Shown here one piece after another: positions 1-7,270 of a DNA stretch of 64,000 nucleotides (position 1 is the first letter of the stretch; each line of letters opens with the position of its first letter). The stretch comes from Thalassotalea crassostreae. Lineage in GTDB: Bacteria; Pseudomonadota; Gammaproteobacteria; Enterobacterales; Alteromonadaceae. The notes beneath the pieces are model-generated. The model was not told the DNA's origin. It saw nothing but the letters and a program-made list of their open reading frames with translations, and searched no databases. The position numbers were made by a program, and so were the translations under genes. The stretch is from assembly GCF_001831495.1 (NCBI RefSeq), contig NZ_CP017689.1:372001-436000 (forward strand), in the 5' to 3' direction.

Positions 1-60
1 CAGTTTTAGCAAACAACGCAAAAACAGCGCCATTATTAATCGCCACTTAGCTTAGCGTTA
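1..60 (+). repeat. integron attC-like site, 3' portion
   Basis: Bases 4-60 match 320-376 with only two differences and end in GCGTTA, the core-site signature of integron attC recombination sites. The 5' part lies outside the window. The two copies flank a single small gene (83-274), which is the arrangement of a gene-cassette array. That this is an attC rather than another dispersed repeat is inferred from the ending, the spacing and the tiny single-gene cargo. No integrase is visible. Confidence 0.6.
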
Positions 61-82
61 TATACACAAAAGGAACTTTCAC

Positions 83-274
83 ATGATAAAAGAGAGCTGG
101 AAATCTATTATCACAATTAGCGGAGCAGTAACTCTAGGTAGTCTAACCGCGAAGAAACTAATTATTGGTGAGTTTGATATAACTGATTTTAGTATCGTAT
201 TTTCCATTTCAATATTCGCGGGCATATTTTTTTCTTATATCCGTAACATTAGTAAAAACAACAAAGATAATTAA
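83..274 (+). CDS. small two-TM hypothetical protein, probable integron cassette gene
   Basis: A 63-residue hydrophobic protein with two likely membrane spans (about residues 9-25 and 36-54) and a Lys/Asn-rich C-terminus. An AAGGA ribosome-binding site lies about nine bases before the ATG, so this is a credible gene despite its size. It sits alone between two attC-like repeats, which is typical of integron cassette cargo: one short promoterless gene per cassette. I recognise no family. It probably sits in the inner membrane; no function can be assigned. Confidence 0.55.
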   Translation: MIKESWKSIITISGAVTLGSLTAKKLIIGEFDITDFSIVFSISIFAGIFFSYIRNISKNNKDN

Positions 275-281
275 GTGTACA

Positions 282-380
282 TAACAAGGCGCTTAATTGG
301 ACAATGAACACTGTCACATTTTTAGCAAACAACGCAAAAACAGCGCCATTACTAATCGCCACTTAGCTTGGCGTTAAGGC
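282..380 (+). repeat. integron attC-like recombination site
   Basis: The site starts at TAACAAGGCGCTTAA, a typical 5' core of gammaproteobacterial attC sites, and ends at GCTTGGCGTTAAGG. Its 3' 57 bases repeat bases 4-60 with two mismatches. It separates two small single-gene units, the arrangement of a gene-cassette array. The AAGG at the 3' end may also serve as ribosome-binding site for the next gene at 387. Calling this an integron rests on the pattern; no intI gene is present. Confidence 0.6.
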
Positions 381-386
381 ATCTTC

Positions 387-635
387 ATGGGAATGTTCTT
401 CCTACTAGTATGGATCGGTTCAGCATTAACAGGTGCATTGGTAGCTCTGACAATTCGTGGAATTTTATATTTCAGAGACAGAAAAAATAAGAAAATATAT
501 CCAGTCAATCTATACGTTCTAGTAATCACCATTCAATTTCTTACGCTATATTTTGGTAAAGGCATTGTAATGCAAATATTTCCTAGCACTTATGGCAATA
601 GCAGTGGTGCTGACTTTGGCGGGGGCCAGCTTTGA
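387..635 (+). CDS. small membrane protein of a gene cassette, apparently frameshifted
   Basis: An 82-residue protein with two predicted membrane spans (about residues 4-26 and 42-60) following the attC-like site. No family is recognised. The reading frame stops at 633-635 just after a run of five G (621-625). Deleting one G would carry the frame on to a TAA at 709-711, adding a third strongly hydrophobic segment and ending a few bases before the next attC-like start at about 716. The gene is therefore probably a frameshifted copy of a roughly 108-residue protein, or contains a sequencing error. Confidence 0.5.
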   Translation: MGMFFLLVWIGSALTGALVALTIRGILYFRDRKNKKIYPVNLYVLVITIQFLTLYFGKGIVMQIFPSTYGNSSGADFGGGQL

Positions 636-713
636 AGAGCATTGTTTTGGTATAGCCGGAGTGTTTTTCTTAGTATTTATTATTAAGCCCATTGTATTCG
701 GCATTTTTTAAAG

Positions 714-730
714 CTTTAACAAGAGACTAT
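714..730 (+). other. possible interrupted attC 5' end
   Basis: CTTTAACAAG here resembles the TAACAAGG start of the attC-like site at 282, and it lies right after the corrected end of the preceding cassette gene (711). The rest of an attC does not follow. Instead the terminal sequence of an IS110-type element begins. IS elements of the IS1111/IS110 superfamily that target attC sites are known, so an insertion into this attC is plausible. The evidence is a short match only. Confidence 0.35.
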
Positions 731-747
731 GGCGTCAATAACTAATT

Positions 748-1698
748 TCATACTTTTGGCGCCTCCCACATAACACCATCTCTAAGCATTGAATTTAAGA
801 TCACAATCATCTTCCTAATGCAGGCAATAATAGCGACTTTTTTAGGTTTTCCTGCCTCTAATAATCGCTGATATGTTGCTTTAAAAACTGGATTTGATTG
901 CATTGCAGACATCATTGCCATGTATAAAACTGTTCGCACTTGAGGGCGGCCTCCTTGTATTTTTCGATGTCCCTTATACCGACCACTTTCTCGGTTCATA
1001 GGCGCAACACCAATTAATGCGCTAGCTTGCTTACTGTTGATATAGCCTAATTCAGGCAAATTACTGATGATTGATGCCGCTGCAATTTTGCCAATGCCTG
1101 TCATGCTTTGAAGTATCATATTTTTCGCTTGATATTCTGGGCAACTTTCAATGAGTTTAACGATTTTTTCTTCAATTTTTATTATCTGATTTTTGAATAA
1201 AGTAAGCACTGGTTTGATTGTCATAGCCAATTCTTTGGGCATAATTTGTAGTCGATTCTTTTCCATGGTTTGCATATTTAATAATTGGTTACGGCGGGTG
1301 ACTAAATCGCTCATAGCTTGCATGGTGTCTGGTTTAAGTTTGGACAATGATGGTTTAATTGCTTCGCTATAGTGGGCAATTAATTGTGCATCAAGTTTAT
1401 CTGTTTTAGCGCGCTGACCAATGGCACCTGCAAACCTTTTTATATGGATAGGGTTTGCGATAGTGAATGGTAAACCTGCGTTAGCACAGGCGATGATAAA
1501 TGGCATTTCAAGCCGTCCAGTTGCTTCAATAACAATACGTTCAGGTTTGTGCTTTTTGATGATTTTAACGGCTTCCTTAATGCCTTTTTTATCGTTTGCT
1601 ACGGTGAAATAAATGTCCAATGGACGAATATAAATGTCGAGCTGATATTTTCCTGTATCAACACCAACGTTAATGTTTTGATTTGTATGTGCTTTCAT
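748..1698 (-). CDS. IS110-family transposase/recombinase
   Basis: A 316-residue protein, close to the usual length of IS110 recombinases. The N-terminal RuvC-like DEDD domain is visible: NVGVDTGK near residue 11, VIEATG near 56, and AKTDKLDAQLIAHY near 95. The C-terminal Transposase_20 part has the helix-hairpin-helix-like SMTGIGKIAAASI, then IGVAPMNRESGRYKGHR, whose serine is the candidate catalytic nucleophile of this family. No frameshift is seen, so it may be active. Known members use a bridge (seek) RNA from the non-coding element end to select target and donor DNA. It sits next to a cassette-array attC-like site. Confidence 0.92.
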   Translation of the reverse strand: MKAHTNQNINVGVDTGKYQLDIYIRPLDIYFTVANDKKGIKEAVKIIKKHKPERIVIEATGRLEMPFIIACANAGLPFTIANPIHIKRFAGAIGQRAKTDKLDAQLIAHYSEAIKPSLSKLKPDTMQAMSDLVTRRNQLLNMQTMEKNRLQIMPKELAMTIKPVLTLFKNQIIKIEEKIVKLIESCPEYQAKNMILQSMTGIGKIAAASIISNLPELGYINSKQASALIGVAPMNRESGRYKGHRKIQGGRPQVRTVLYMAMMSAMQSNPVFKATYQRLLEAGKPKKVAIIACIRKMIVILNSMLRDGVMWEAPKV

Positions 1699-1726
1699 AA
1701 TAAGCTAACCCTTACTTGCATAATGC

Positions 1727-1873
1727 GGGTTCGAGACCCAGTAGACTATTCGAGTGTAATGCTTGGAGTTCTTCGTCGCGTTCGTTCTTGTTATCGGTCT
1801 CTCAACAGAGGAGCCTTCGTTCAATCGAACTACGACAAAGAAGGGCTTTAGTTGCAGCTAAAGCCTGGGTCTC
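1727..1873 (-). ncRNA. candidate IS110 bridge RNA region
   Basis: The non-coding stretch upstream of the transposase is rich in potential RNA structure. GAGACCCAG (1733-1741) can pair with CTGGGTCTC (1865-1873). GGCTTTAG (1844-1851) pairs with CTAAAGCC (1858-1865) over a six-base loop. GGG and CCC around 1727-1739 form a short local hairpin. In IS110-subgroup elements the bridge RNA is encoded in this position, on the transposase strand. The guide loops were not identified, so this is positional and structural inference only. Confidence 0.3.
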
Positions 1874-2048
1874 ACTTTACCGAAAATTAAAAATAATTAA
1901 TAAAAGATATGGGTTTATTATCCATACAAGCCGTTCAAGCGAGACTTCTAACAGTTGGCTGGTTTCGCTTATTGAACCAGTCTATAAAGCCACTTTCTTC
2001 ATTATTTAAGCATTTTCATCAATGCCCAAACAGAGGTAGGTACCCACT
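1874..2048. other. intergenic stretch between IS element and DHFR-like gene
   Basis: No convincing gene. CTGGTT (1959-1964) and AACCAG (1975-1980) form a hairpin that could belong to the element end or to a disrupted attC-like site. A GAGGTAGG stretch just before 2049 is a plausible ribosome-binding site for the next gene. The right end of the IS element must lie somewhere here. Confidence 0.4.
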
Positions 2049-2612
2049 ATGAAATGCTCCGTCTATATTGCGACAAGTGCCGACGGTTATATTGCAACAC
2101 CAGAAGGAGGTGTTGATTGGCTGCATACGGCAGGGAATCCTGAAGCAGATATGAGCAGTAATCCAGATATGGGGTTCAAAGAATATATCGCTGCGGTCGA
2201 TTGTATGATCATGGGCCGAAAATGTATGGATGTTATATCTAGCTTTAATTTAACGCCTGAGCAGTGGCCATATGGCGACATTAAAATTTATGTTTTAAGT
2301 AATTCAGTCACTGTACCGCCTGAAAACTTAAAAGGTAAAGTTGAAATGTATTCGGGGGATATTACCAAGTTAATAACCCAGCTTGATAGTGAAGGGTATA
2401 AGCATGCCTACGTTGATGGCGGTGCAACGATTACTGCGTTCATAAACCTTAAACTTATCAATGAAATGACCATTACCAAAGCGCCAATCATTTTAGGTCA
2501 AGGCATCCCGCTTTTTGGCGAAATGACTAACAGCGTTAAACTAATTAACTCAACTGCGACTGCATTTCCAAATGGTTTTATTCAAATTAAATATGACGTA
2601 AAGCACGAATAG
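2049..2612 (+). CDS. RibD C-terminal / dihydrofolate reductase-like protein (YyaP/YwjB type)
   Basis: A 187-residue single-domain protein of the RibD_C/DHFR-like fold. Landmarks are an N-terminal strand leading into ATSADGYIA (residues 7-15), GRK near residue 57, the nucleotide-binding-like VDGGATI near residue 122, and APIILGQGIPLF near 144. Such stand-alone proteins are annotated as putative NADPH-dependent reductases; real substrates are mostly unknown and a trimethoprim-resistance role should not be assumed. It may be a former integron cassette, since it lies just beyond the IS element, but no attC is seen 3' of it. It converges on the PUL sulfatase at 2665. Confidence 0.8.
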   Translation: MKCSVYIATSADGYIATPEGGVDWLHTAGNPEADMSSNPDMGFKEYIAAVDCMIMGRKCMDVISSFNLTPEQWPYGDIKIYVLSNSVTVPPENLKGKVEMYSGDITKLITQLDSEGYKHAYVDGGATITAFINLKLINEMTITKAPIILGQGIPLFGEMTNSVKLINSTATAFPNGFIQIKYDVKHE

Positions 2613-2617
2613 TAGAT

Positions 2618-2655
2618 TGATTACAGGAGAATTTGTTGAGTCCTGCAATCATTTT
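2618..2655 (+). terminator. hairpin between convergent genes
   Basis: TGATTACAGGA (2618-2628) pairs with TCCTGCAATCA (2641-2651) with one mismatch. It is followed by TTTT on the plus strand, just after the DHFR-like stop, consistent with a Rho-independent terminator. Confidence 0.5.
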
Positions 2656-2664
2656 CTGTATACA

Positions 2665-4191
2665 CTACTTACCTTTTAGATAAGGATTAGGCAGTTTTTT
2701 TAGTGAAAATTCCGGGTGCGGAGTTCTCGCATTTTTTAACAGAGATTTTAACTGTGCGAGTTTTTCTGGATTTTGTTTAGCGATATTACTTTGCTCGCTT
2801 ATATCTTTGTCTAAGTTATACAATTCGAACTTATTTGGATGCTTTTTCACAAGTTTCCAATCGCCTTTTCGGATTGCTTGTAGTGGTCCATGCTTCTCGT
2901 TGAATTCCCAGTACATATATTCATGCTGCTGCTGAGGTTTCTCTGCAGTCAGCGTGTTTACAAACGATATACCGTCGGTTTGAGTACAGTTTGTTGCTAT
3001 GTCTTTTGCTAAGTCCTTGGTTTGGCTCTTACTTTGTCCTGGAGCACTGAGTTCACAAAACGTCGCAAAATAATCCCAAAACGCGGAAATATGGTCACTT
3101 GTTGTATTCGCTGCTATTTGGTTCGGCCATCGAGCGATAAAAGGTACTCGAATACCGCCTTCATATAAATCGCGTTTTTTACCGCGCAGAGGACCATTAC
3201 TGTTAAAAAAACCTTTATCGTACTCATGGCCATTATCGCTGGTAAAAATCACTAAAGTATTGTCATCTATGCCTTGTGCTTTTAACGAGTCCATTATCTT
3301 GCCAATGTCTCGATCCATGCGTGACACCATGGCAGCATAAGTGACATTACCTTCAGCATCATTGCGATAATGACCTTCAGTATTTAGCATGCGCTTAGGC
3401 CAGCCTAAGTCTTTATATTGGCTTTTAGCATCTTCAGGAACGGTAAGGGCAAGGTGTGGAATGGTATAAGCTAAATAAAGAAAAAAGGGCTGTTTTTGTG
3501 CCTCGTTTGCTTGTGTAGTTTCACCTTGTTTAACAATGTAATTAAGTGCTTTTTCGGTAAACAAATCATGGGTATATTTGCCTTGGTTTTTTAAGTAATC
3601 GTTATCTTTAAGCTTATATTCATTGTTGTTTTCGAATAACGTTGGCCAGTAGTAATGGTGGGCAGCGACATGAGTTTTATAACCAAAAAAATAATCAAAA
3701 CCTTGAGCATTTGGCATGGCATTTATGTTGGTCGGCACTTGTTCAGCCATACCCCATTTGCCAATAATAGCGGTGTTGTAACCATTATTTTTCAGTATAT
3801 GTGCCAAGGTAGTATCGTTTGTAGATAAATCGACTGGATTGCCACTATTGGTCCATTTAGGGTTACCGCGCACGCTACCATGACCTGAATGAAAGCCAGT
3901 AAGTAAACTTGCTCTTGAAGGACCACAGACAGTCGACCCAGCATAGTGTTGAGTAAGCTTGATGCCGCCCTCGGCAAGGCGGTTTAGATTAGGTGTTTTT
4001 ATCAGTTTTTGGCCAAATGGCTCGATATCACCATAGCCTAAATCATCAGCAACAATTAAAATAATGTTCGGCGGATTGCTCGCGGTTGTGTTTGTACTTA
4101 CACTGGTATTCGTATTTTCAGACTGTGCATTTGAATCAGTCATACAAGCGCTAGTTAATAGCATGGTTATTAATAGAGTTGATTTTCTCAT
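2665..4191 (-). CDS. type I (S1) sulfatase lipoprotein
   Basis: A 508-residue alkaline-phosphatase-fold sulfatase. The N-terminus has a signal with lipobox LTSAC (Cys16), so it is probably anchored in the outer or inner membrane. After a Ser/Thr/Asn linker the core begins with the metal-binding Asp pair at residues 49-50. The maturation motif C-G-P-S-R starts at Cys89, which must become formylglycine for activity. A further metal site is FTSDNGH near residue 319. It is the last gene of the gntR operon, 103 bp after the GH2 gene, and probably desulfates an oligosaccharide handled by that GH2. The S1 subfamily and position specificity cannot be told by eye. It is not a phosphatase or choline-sulfatase by motif context. 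Confidence 0.93.
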   Translation of the reverse strand: MRKSTLLITMLLTSACMTDSNAQSENTNTSVSTNTTASNPPNIILIVADDLGYGDIEPFGQKLIKTPNLNRLAEGGIKLTQHYAGSTVCGPSRASLLTGFHSGHGSVRGNPKWTNSGNPVDLSTNDTTLAHILKNNGYNTAIIGKWGMAEQVPTNINAMPNAQGFDYFFGYKTHVAAHHYYWPTLFENNNEYKLKDNDYLKNQGKYTHDLFTEKALNYIVKQGETTQANEAQKQPFFLYLAYTIPHLALTVPEDAKSQYKDLGWPKRMLNTEGHYRNDAEGNVTYAAMVSRMDRDIGKIMDSLKAQGIDDNTLVIFTSDNGHEYDKGFFNSNGPLRGKKRDLYEGGIRVPFIARWPNQIAANTTSDHISAFWDYFATFCELSAPGQSKSQTKDLAKDIATNCTQTDGISFVNTLTAEKPQQQHEYMYWEFNEKHGPLQAIRKGDWKLVKKHPNKFELYNLDKDISEQSNIAKQNPEKLAQLKSLLKNARTPHPEFSLKKLPNPYLKGK

Positions 4192-4239
4192 TGGCTTTGT
4201 CTTTGAATCGATTGTTAGCTTATTAGTTTATAAAGTGAA

Positions 4240-4268
4240 AGCGCGATAGGTTATACCTGAGTCGCGCT
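4240..4268 (-). other. intercistronic hairpin
   Basis: AGCGCGA (4240-4246) pairs with TCGCGCT (4262-4268), with an inner AGG/CCT pair, between the GH2 gene and the downstream sulfatase. There is no long T-run on the minus strand, so it is more likely an mRNA-stabilising or attenuating hairpin than a full terminator. It could lower sulfatase expression relative to the upstream genes. Confidence 0.4.
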
Positions 4269-4294
4269 ATGTTTTTGCATTAACTTTCTTTAGG

Positions 4295-7234
4295 TTACTG
4301 GGTCGCGTAACTTAATAGGTTGAACATTAACTTATCCGCCACTGGATCGCTGCCAAGATTTGGCACGATCTGCATTGTTGATAATATTAACTGTCCTTTG
4401 CCAAAATTTACTTCCGATAAATCAGAGCCAACCCAAACATCACCAGTACCTTTATAATGACGATTCATTAACGTCATATCTGGAAAGTTATCGTTGGCTA
4501 CTAGAGTTACAATAGGCTTTTCAGCTAAATCAACCATGCTGATCTTAGGGCGAACATTTTCGTATACCCCCTGCATCGCTTGGTTAACAGGTAAATCTGA
4601 AAATACAGGATGGTCGGCAACAACATGGCTCATTCCAGCCCACAAACCAGTGGAAGCTTTCATTTTAATTTGCTTTGGCATATTCATTGAGAAACCTTTA
4701 CTTAACACGCCGTCTTTCCATTTAGGACCAATGTAAGGGAATTGCACATAAACGACTTTGCCGCCGTTTTTGGCAAACTCAGTAAGTTGTTGATTAATCG
4801 CCTTTTGCTCATTATTTTTCTTTAATGTCGTTGCAACAAATACTGGTGTGTCAATAGACGTTTGAGCAGAAAACTTGGAGAATTTAAGGTTTTCCTTTTG
4901 CAAGAAACTTGTCAAACTACCGGTTTGATCGACAATCGCGAAATTGCCAATATCACCACGTTTACTGGTATCAAACACGTTAAAATCAAAGGCATTAATC
5001 GCGACAATATCACCATCATTGTTAACCACTTTTGCATCAACAATGTACTTACCCGATAGTGATTTAGTATCGACGGTATGCTCGAGTAAATTAGAAATCC
5101 GTGAAGCAAAGTTAATGGCAGTGCTTGATTGCCAAATTTGCTCACCGCTTTCATCGCTAACGGTAACTTCAAGGGTACCTTCTACCGCGTTTAAATCGTT
5201 GATACCTTGCACGGTAAACTTAACCGGCTCGCCAACATAAGCACTATAAGGGAACGTTCTAATCGATAAAATACGAGGTTGGTTTGCCGCTTGAGTTCTA
5301 TCATAAACTTGAGGTTTTGGATCTCGCCATAAATCGAGTAAACCTGCGCCCATTATCCAATCGCCACCAGTTAATGCGTGCACACAATAACCGGTAATGT
5401 TCGGGTTGGCTCGTGTTGCTTCAATCATTCGAGCATTAGCTTTACCATGTATTTCTTGTTGTTCTTGGTAAAAATCCTGCGGTGTTTTGTAGATGTCGGC
5501 TAGGTCAGATTGCAGCACTTTGGTTAGCTGGCTACCTAATTGTTTATGGTAGCGAGTAGTCGGCACAATTGGATTGCCTTCTGCTTCAAAACGCTGGTTA
5601 ACTTTATCAAAGTCTACATAACTGCCGTAGCCTAATTCAGAGACAAAAGACGTTAATCCAGGTTTTAAGTTATGACCGATAGGCTTGCCGGTGATGCCAA
5701 GTTCTTTGCGCTCTTCACCGGTATACGCCACACCTAAGAATTTATCGTACCACTGGTTAGTCATGTTTGGACCTGGGTAGGTATGCACGTCATTAAAGCT
5801 AACGAAATTTTTTTCATTAGGTAAAAATACTTTCGCACCAAATGCCCAACCACCAGATTCATCTAAAATTAAACGAGAAGGGTCGATGTCACGAGCCATC
5901 ATTGATGTTTCCTGCATCATTTGCTTTAAAATCGGGCGTCTAACTTCGTTATATAGCTCCCACATTACAATACTTGCCCGGTTTCTATCGCGCTTGATTG
6001 TTTGCTCTATTTCACTCACCACACGTCTTGGTAAATCAGGTGTGTTTACCGGTAAATCCATACATTCTAGTACCGGAGAGCCTATGATCATCACCCCCAT
6101 TTCATCAGCTAAATCTAACCAATGAGGTGGCGGTGGGCGACGCCAAGGTCTGATCATGTTAAAGCCAGCTTCTTTGGCTAATTTAATTTCTTTTCTCGCT
6201 AACTCTATATCGACAGGAGTTGCTACACCGATAGGGTATACGCCTTCTAAAAATACCGCTTTTACATAAACTTCTTCACCGTTTAAGTTAAAGCGCTTAT
6301 CTTTGACGGTAAATTCACGTAAACCAAAACGTTCACTAACACTGTCGCTTAGCGTTTCTTTGTGATTGACTGACACTTTAATATCATACAAATTTGGCGA
6401 GTCTGGTGACCAAGCTTTTGCGTTTGGAATATTAATTTCTGTGACAATCTCATTTTTACCCGGAGCAGATTTTGTATTCAGCTGTTTAGTTACTACTAAT
6501 TTGTTACTGGCAAATTCTCTCACTTCAATGTCGATAACATCACTGCTTTCATAAACATCATAATTGGTGGTTGCAATTGTGACTTTAGCTTTTTGGTTGG
6601 CTAAATCAGGCTCAACAAAGACATCTTCAATGTAGGCTTTATCAGTAACAACTAAACGCACTGATTGCCAAATGCCGCCGGTAATACCGCCGCGCCATTG
6701 TGGCGTTTCCATTGCGCCCATACCATCGATTACTTTGTCTGTATCTAATAAAATTGGCCCAAGAACACGCACGGTTAACACATTTTCCTGATCGAACTTA
6801 AGCATCGAATCAATACGAAAACTAAATGGTGTAAATCCACCTTCATGGACGCCAACCACGTGGTCGTTTAAATAGACTTCGGCGCGATAATTGACGGCAT
6901 CAAAAGAAATGTGGGTGATTTTATCTTGCCACTCTTTGGCAACATTAAATGAACGACGATAAACCGCGACGCCTTCGTAATCTTTTTCAATGCGCTCCCA
7001 AACACTAGGGACACTTATTTCGCGTACATCTTGATGATTCAAAAAGTTTTTATTTTTATAAAGTTTTTGGTTACGACTTTGGTTGTCTTTGTCAAAAATT
7101 ATTTGCCAAGTACCATCTAATGATTGGGTATTTTGATGCGTCTTTTGGGCAAAAGCAGATTGGCTAGTTATCGTTACCGCGAGCAGTAACGAGCATTTTA
7201 TTATTGTTTTTATCATTGTGTTAAACCAACTCAC
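4295..7234 (-). CDS. GH2 family glycoside hydrolase with C-terminal GATase-like domain
   Basis: A 979-residue secreted enzyme; the signal peptide ends about residue 29, and Met7 is an alternative start. The order is an N-terminal jelly-roll (about 35-200), an immunoglobulin-like domain (200-310), and a TIM barrel (310-650). Acid/base Glu430 lies in ELYNEV and nucleophile Glu533 in VSELGYG. The region after about 700 has an Ig-like strand set followed by a domain that looks like the glutamine-amidotransferase-like fold seen in some planctomycete and Bacteroidetes GH2 proteins. Lacking the LacZ small-chain domain, it could be a beta-galactosidase, beta-glucuronidase or another beta-glycosidase. 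It follows the aldehyde dehydrogenase by 36 bp, so it probably feeds sugar to that pathway. Confidence 0.88.
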   Translation of the reverse strand: MSWFNTMIKTIIKCSLLLAVTITSQSAFAQKTHQNTQSLDGTWQIIFDKDNQSRNQKLYKNKNFLNHQDVREISVPSVWERIEKDYEGVAVYRRSFNVAKEWQDKITHISFDAVNYRAEVYLNDHVVGVHEGGFTPFSFRIDSMLKFDQENVLTVRVLGPILLDTDKVIDGMGAMETPQWRGGITGGIWQSVRLVVTDKAYIEDVFVEPDLANQKAKVTIATTNYDVYESSDVIDIEVREFASNKLVVTKQLNTKSAPGKNEIVTEINIPNAKAWSPDSPNLYDIKVSVNHKETLSDSVSERFGLREFTVKDKRFNLNGEEVYVKAVFLEGVYPIGVATPVDIELARKEIKLAKEAGFNMIRPWRRPPPPHWLDLADEMGVMIIGSPVLECMDLPVNTPDLPRRVVSEIEQTIKRDRNRASIVMWELYNEVRRPILKQMMQETSMMARDIDPSRLILDESGGWAFGAKVFLPNEKNFVSFNDVHTYPGPNMTNQWYDKFLGVAYTGEERKELGITGKPIGHNLKPGLTSFVSELGYGSYVDFDKVNQRFEAEGNPIVPTTRYHKQLGSQLTKVLQSDLADIYKTPQDFYQEQQEIHGKANARMIEATRANPNITGYCVHALTGGDWIMGAGLLDLWRDPKPQVYDRTQAANQPRILSIRTFPYSAYVGEPVKFTVQGINDLNAVEGTLEVTVSDESGEQIWQSSTAINFASRISNLLEHTVDTKSLSGKYIVDAKVVNNDGDIVAINAFDFNVFDTSKRGDIGNFAIVDQTGSLTSFLQKENLKFSKFSAQTSIDTPVFVATTLKKNNEQKAINQQLTEFAKNGGKVVYVQFPYIGPKWKDGVLSKGFSMNMPKQIKMKASTGLWAGMSHVVADHPVFSDLPVNQAMQGVYENVRPKISMVDLAEKPIVTLVANDNFPDMTLMNRHYKGTGDVWVGSDLSEVNFGKGQLILSTMQIVPNLGSDPVADKLMFNLLSYATQ

Positions 7235-7270
7235 GTTTAACTCCTATTTTTAAAATAAATTATTTTGGTA

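Larger units (their letters stand above)
724..1980 (-). mobile_element. IS110-family insertion sequence (ends approximate)
   Basis: The element carries one transposase gene (748-1698, minus). IS110-type elements lack conventional terminal inverted repeats and target duplications, so its ends cannot be fixed by eye. The left edge is placed where cassette sequence stops (about 715-747), giving a very short 3' end. The right edge lies somewhere between 1700 and the DHFR-like gene at 2049. A long non-coding stretch upstream and a short one downstream of the transposase fits the IS110 subgroup rather than IS1111. Confidence 0.55.

Noticed and set aside
1727..1741. tRNA T-arm-like GGGTTCGAGACCC
   Set aside because: Only a three-base stem pairs, the required five-base T-stem and acceptor/anticodon arms are missing, and it is better explained as IS110 non-coding structure.
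2656..2665. CTGTATACAC as a second GntR operator
   Set aside because: Only half of the 12117 palindrome is matched and it lies at the 3' ends of two convergent genes, so it is likely chance.
4240..4268. Rho-independent terminator splitting the gntR operon
   Set aside because: The stem is good but no T-run follows on the minus strand, so I list it only as an intercistronic hairpin.
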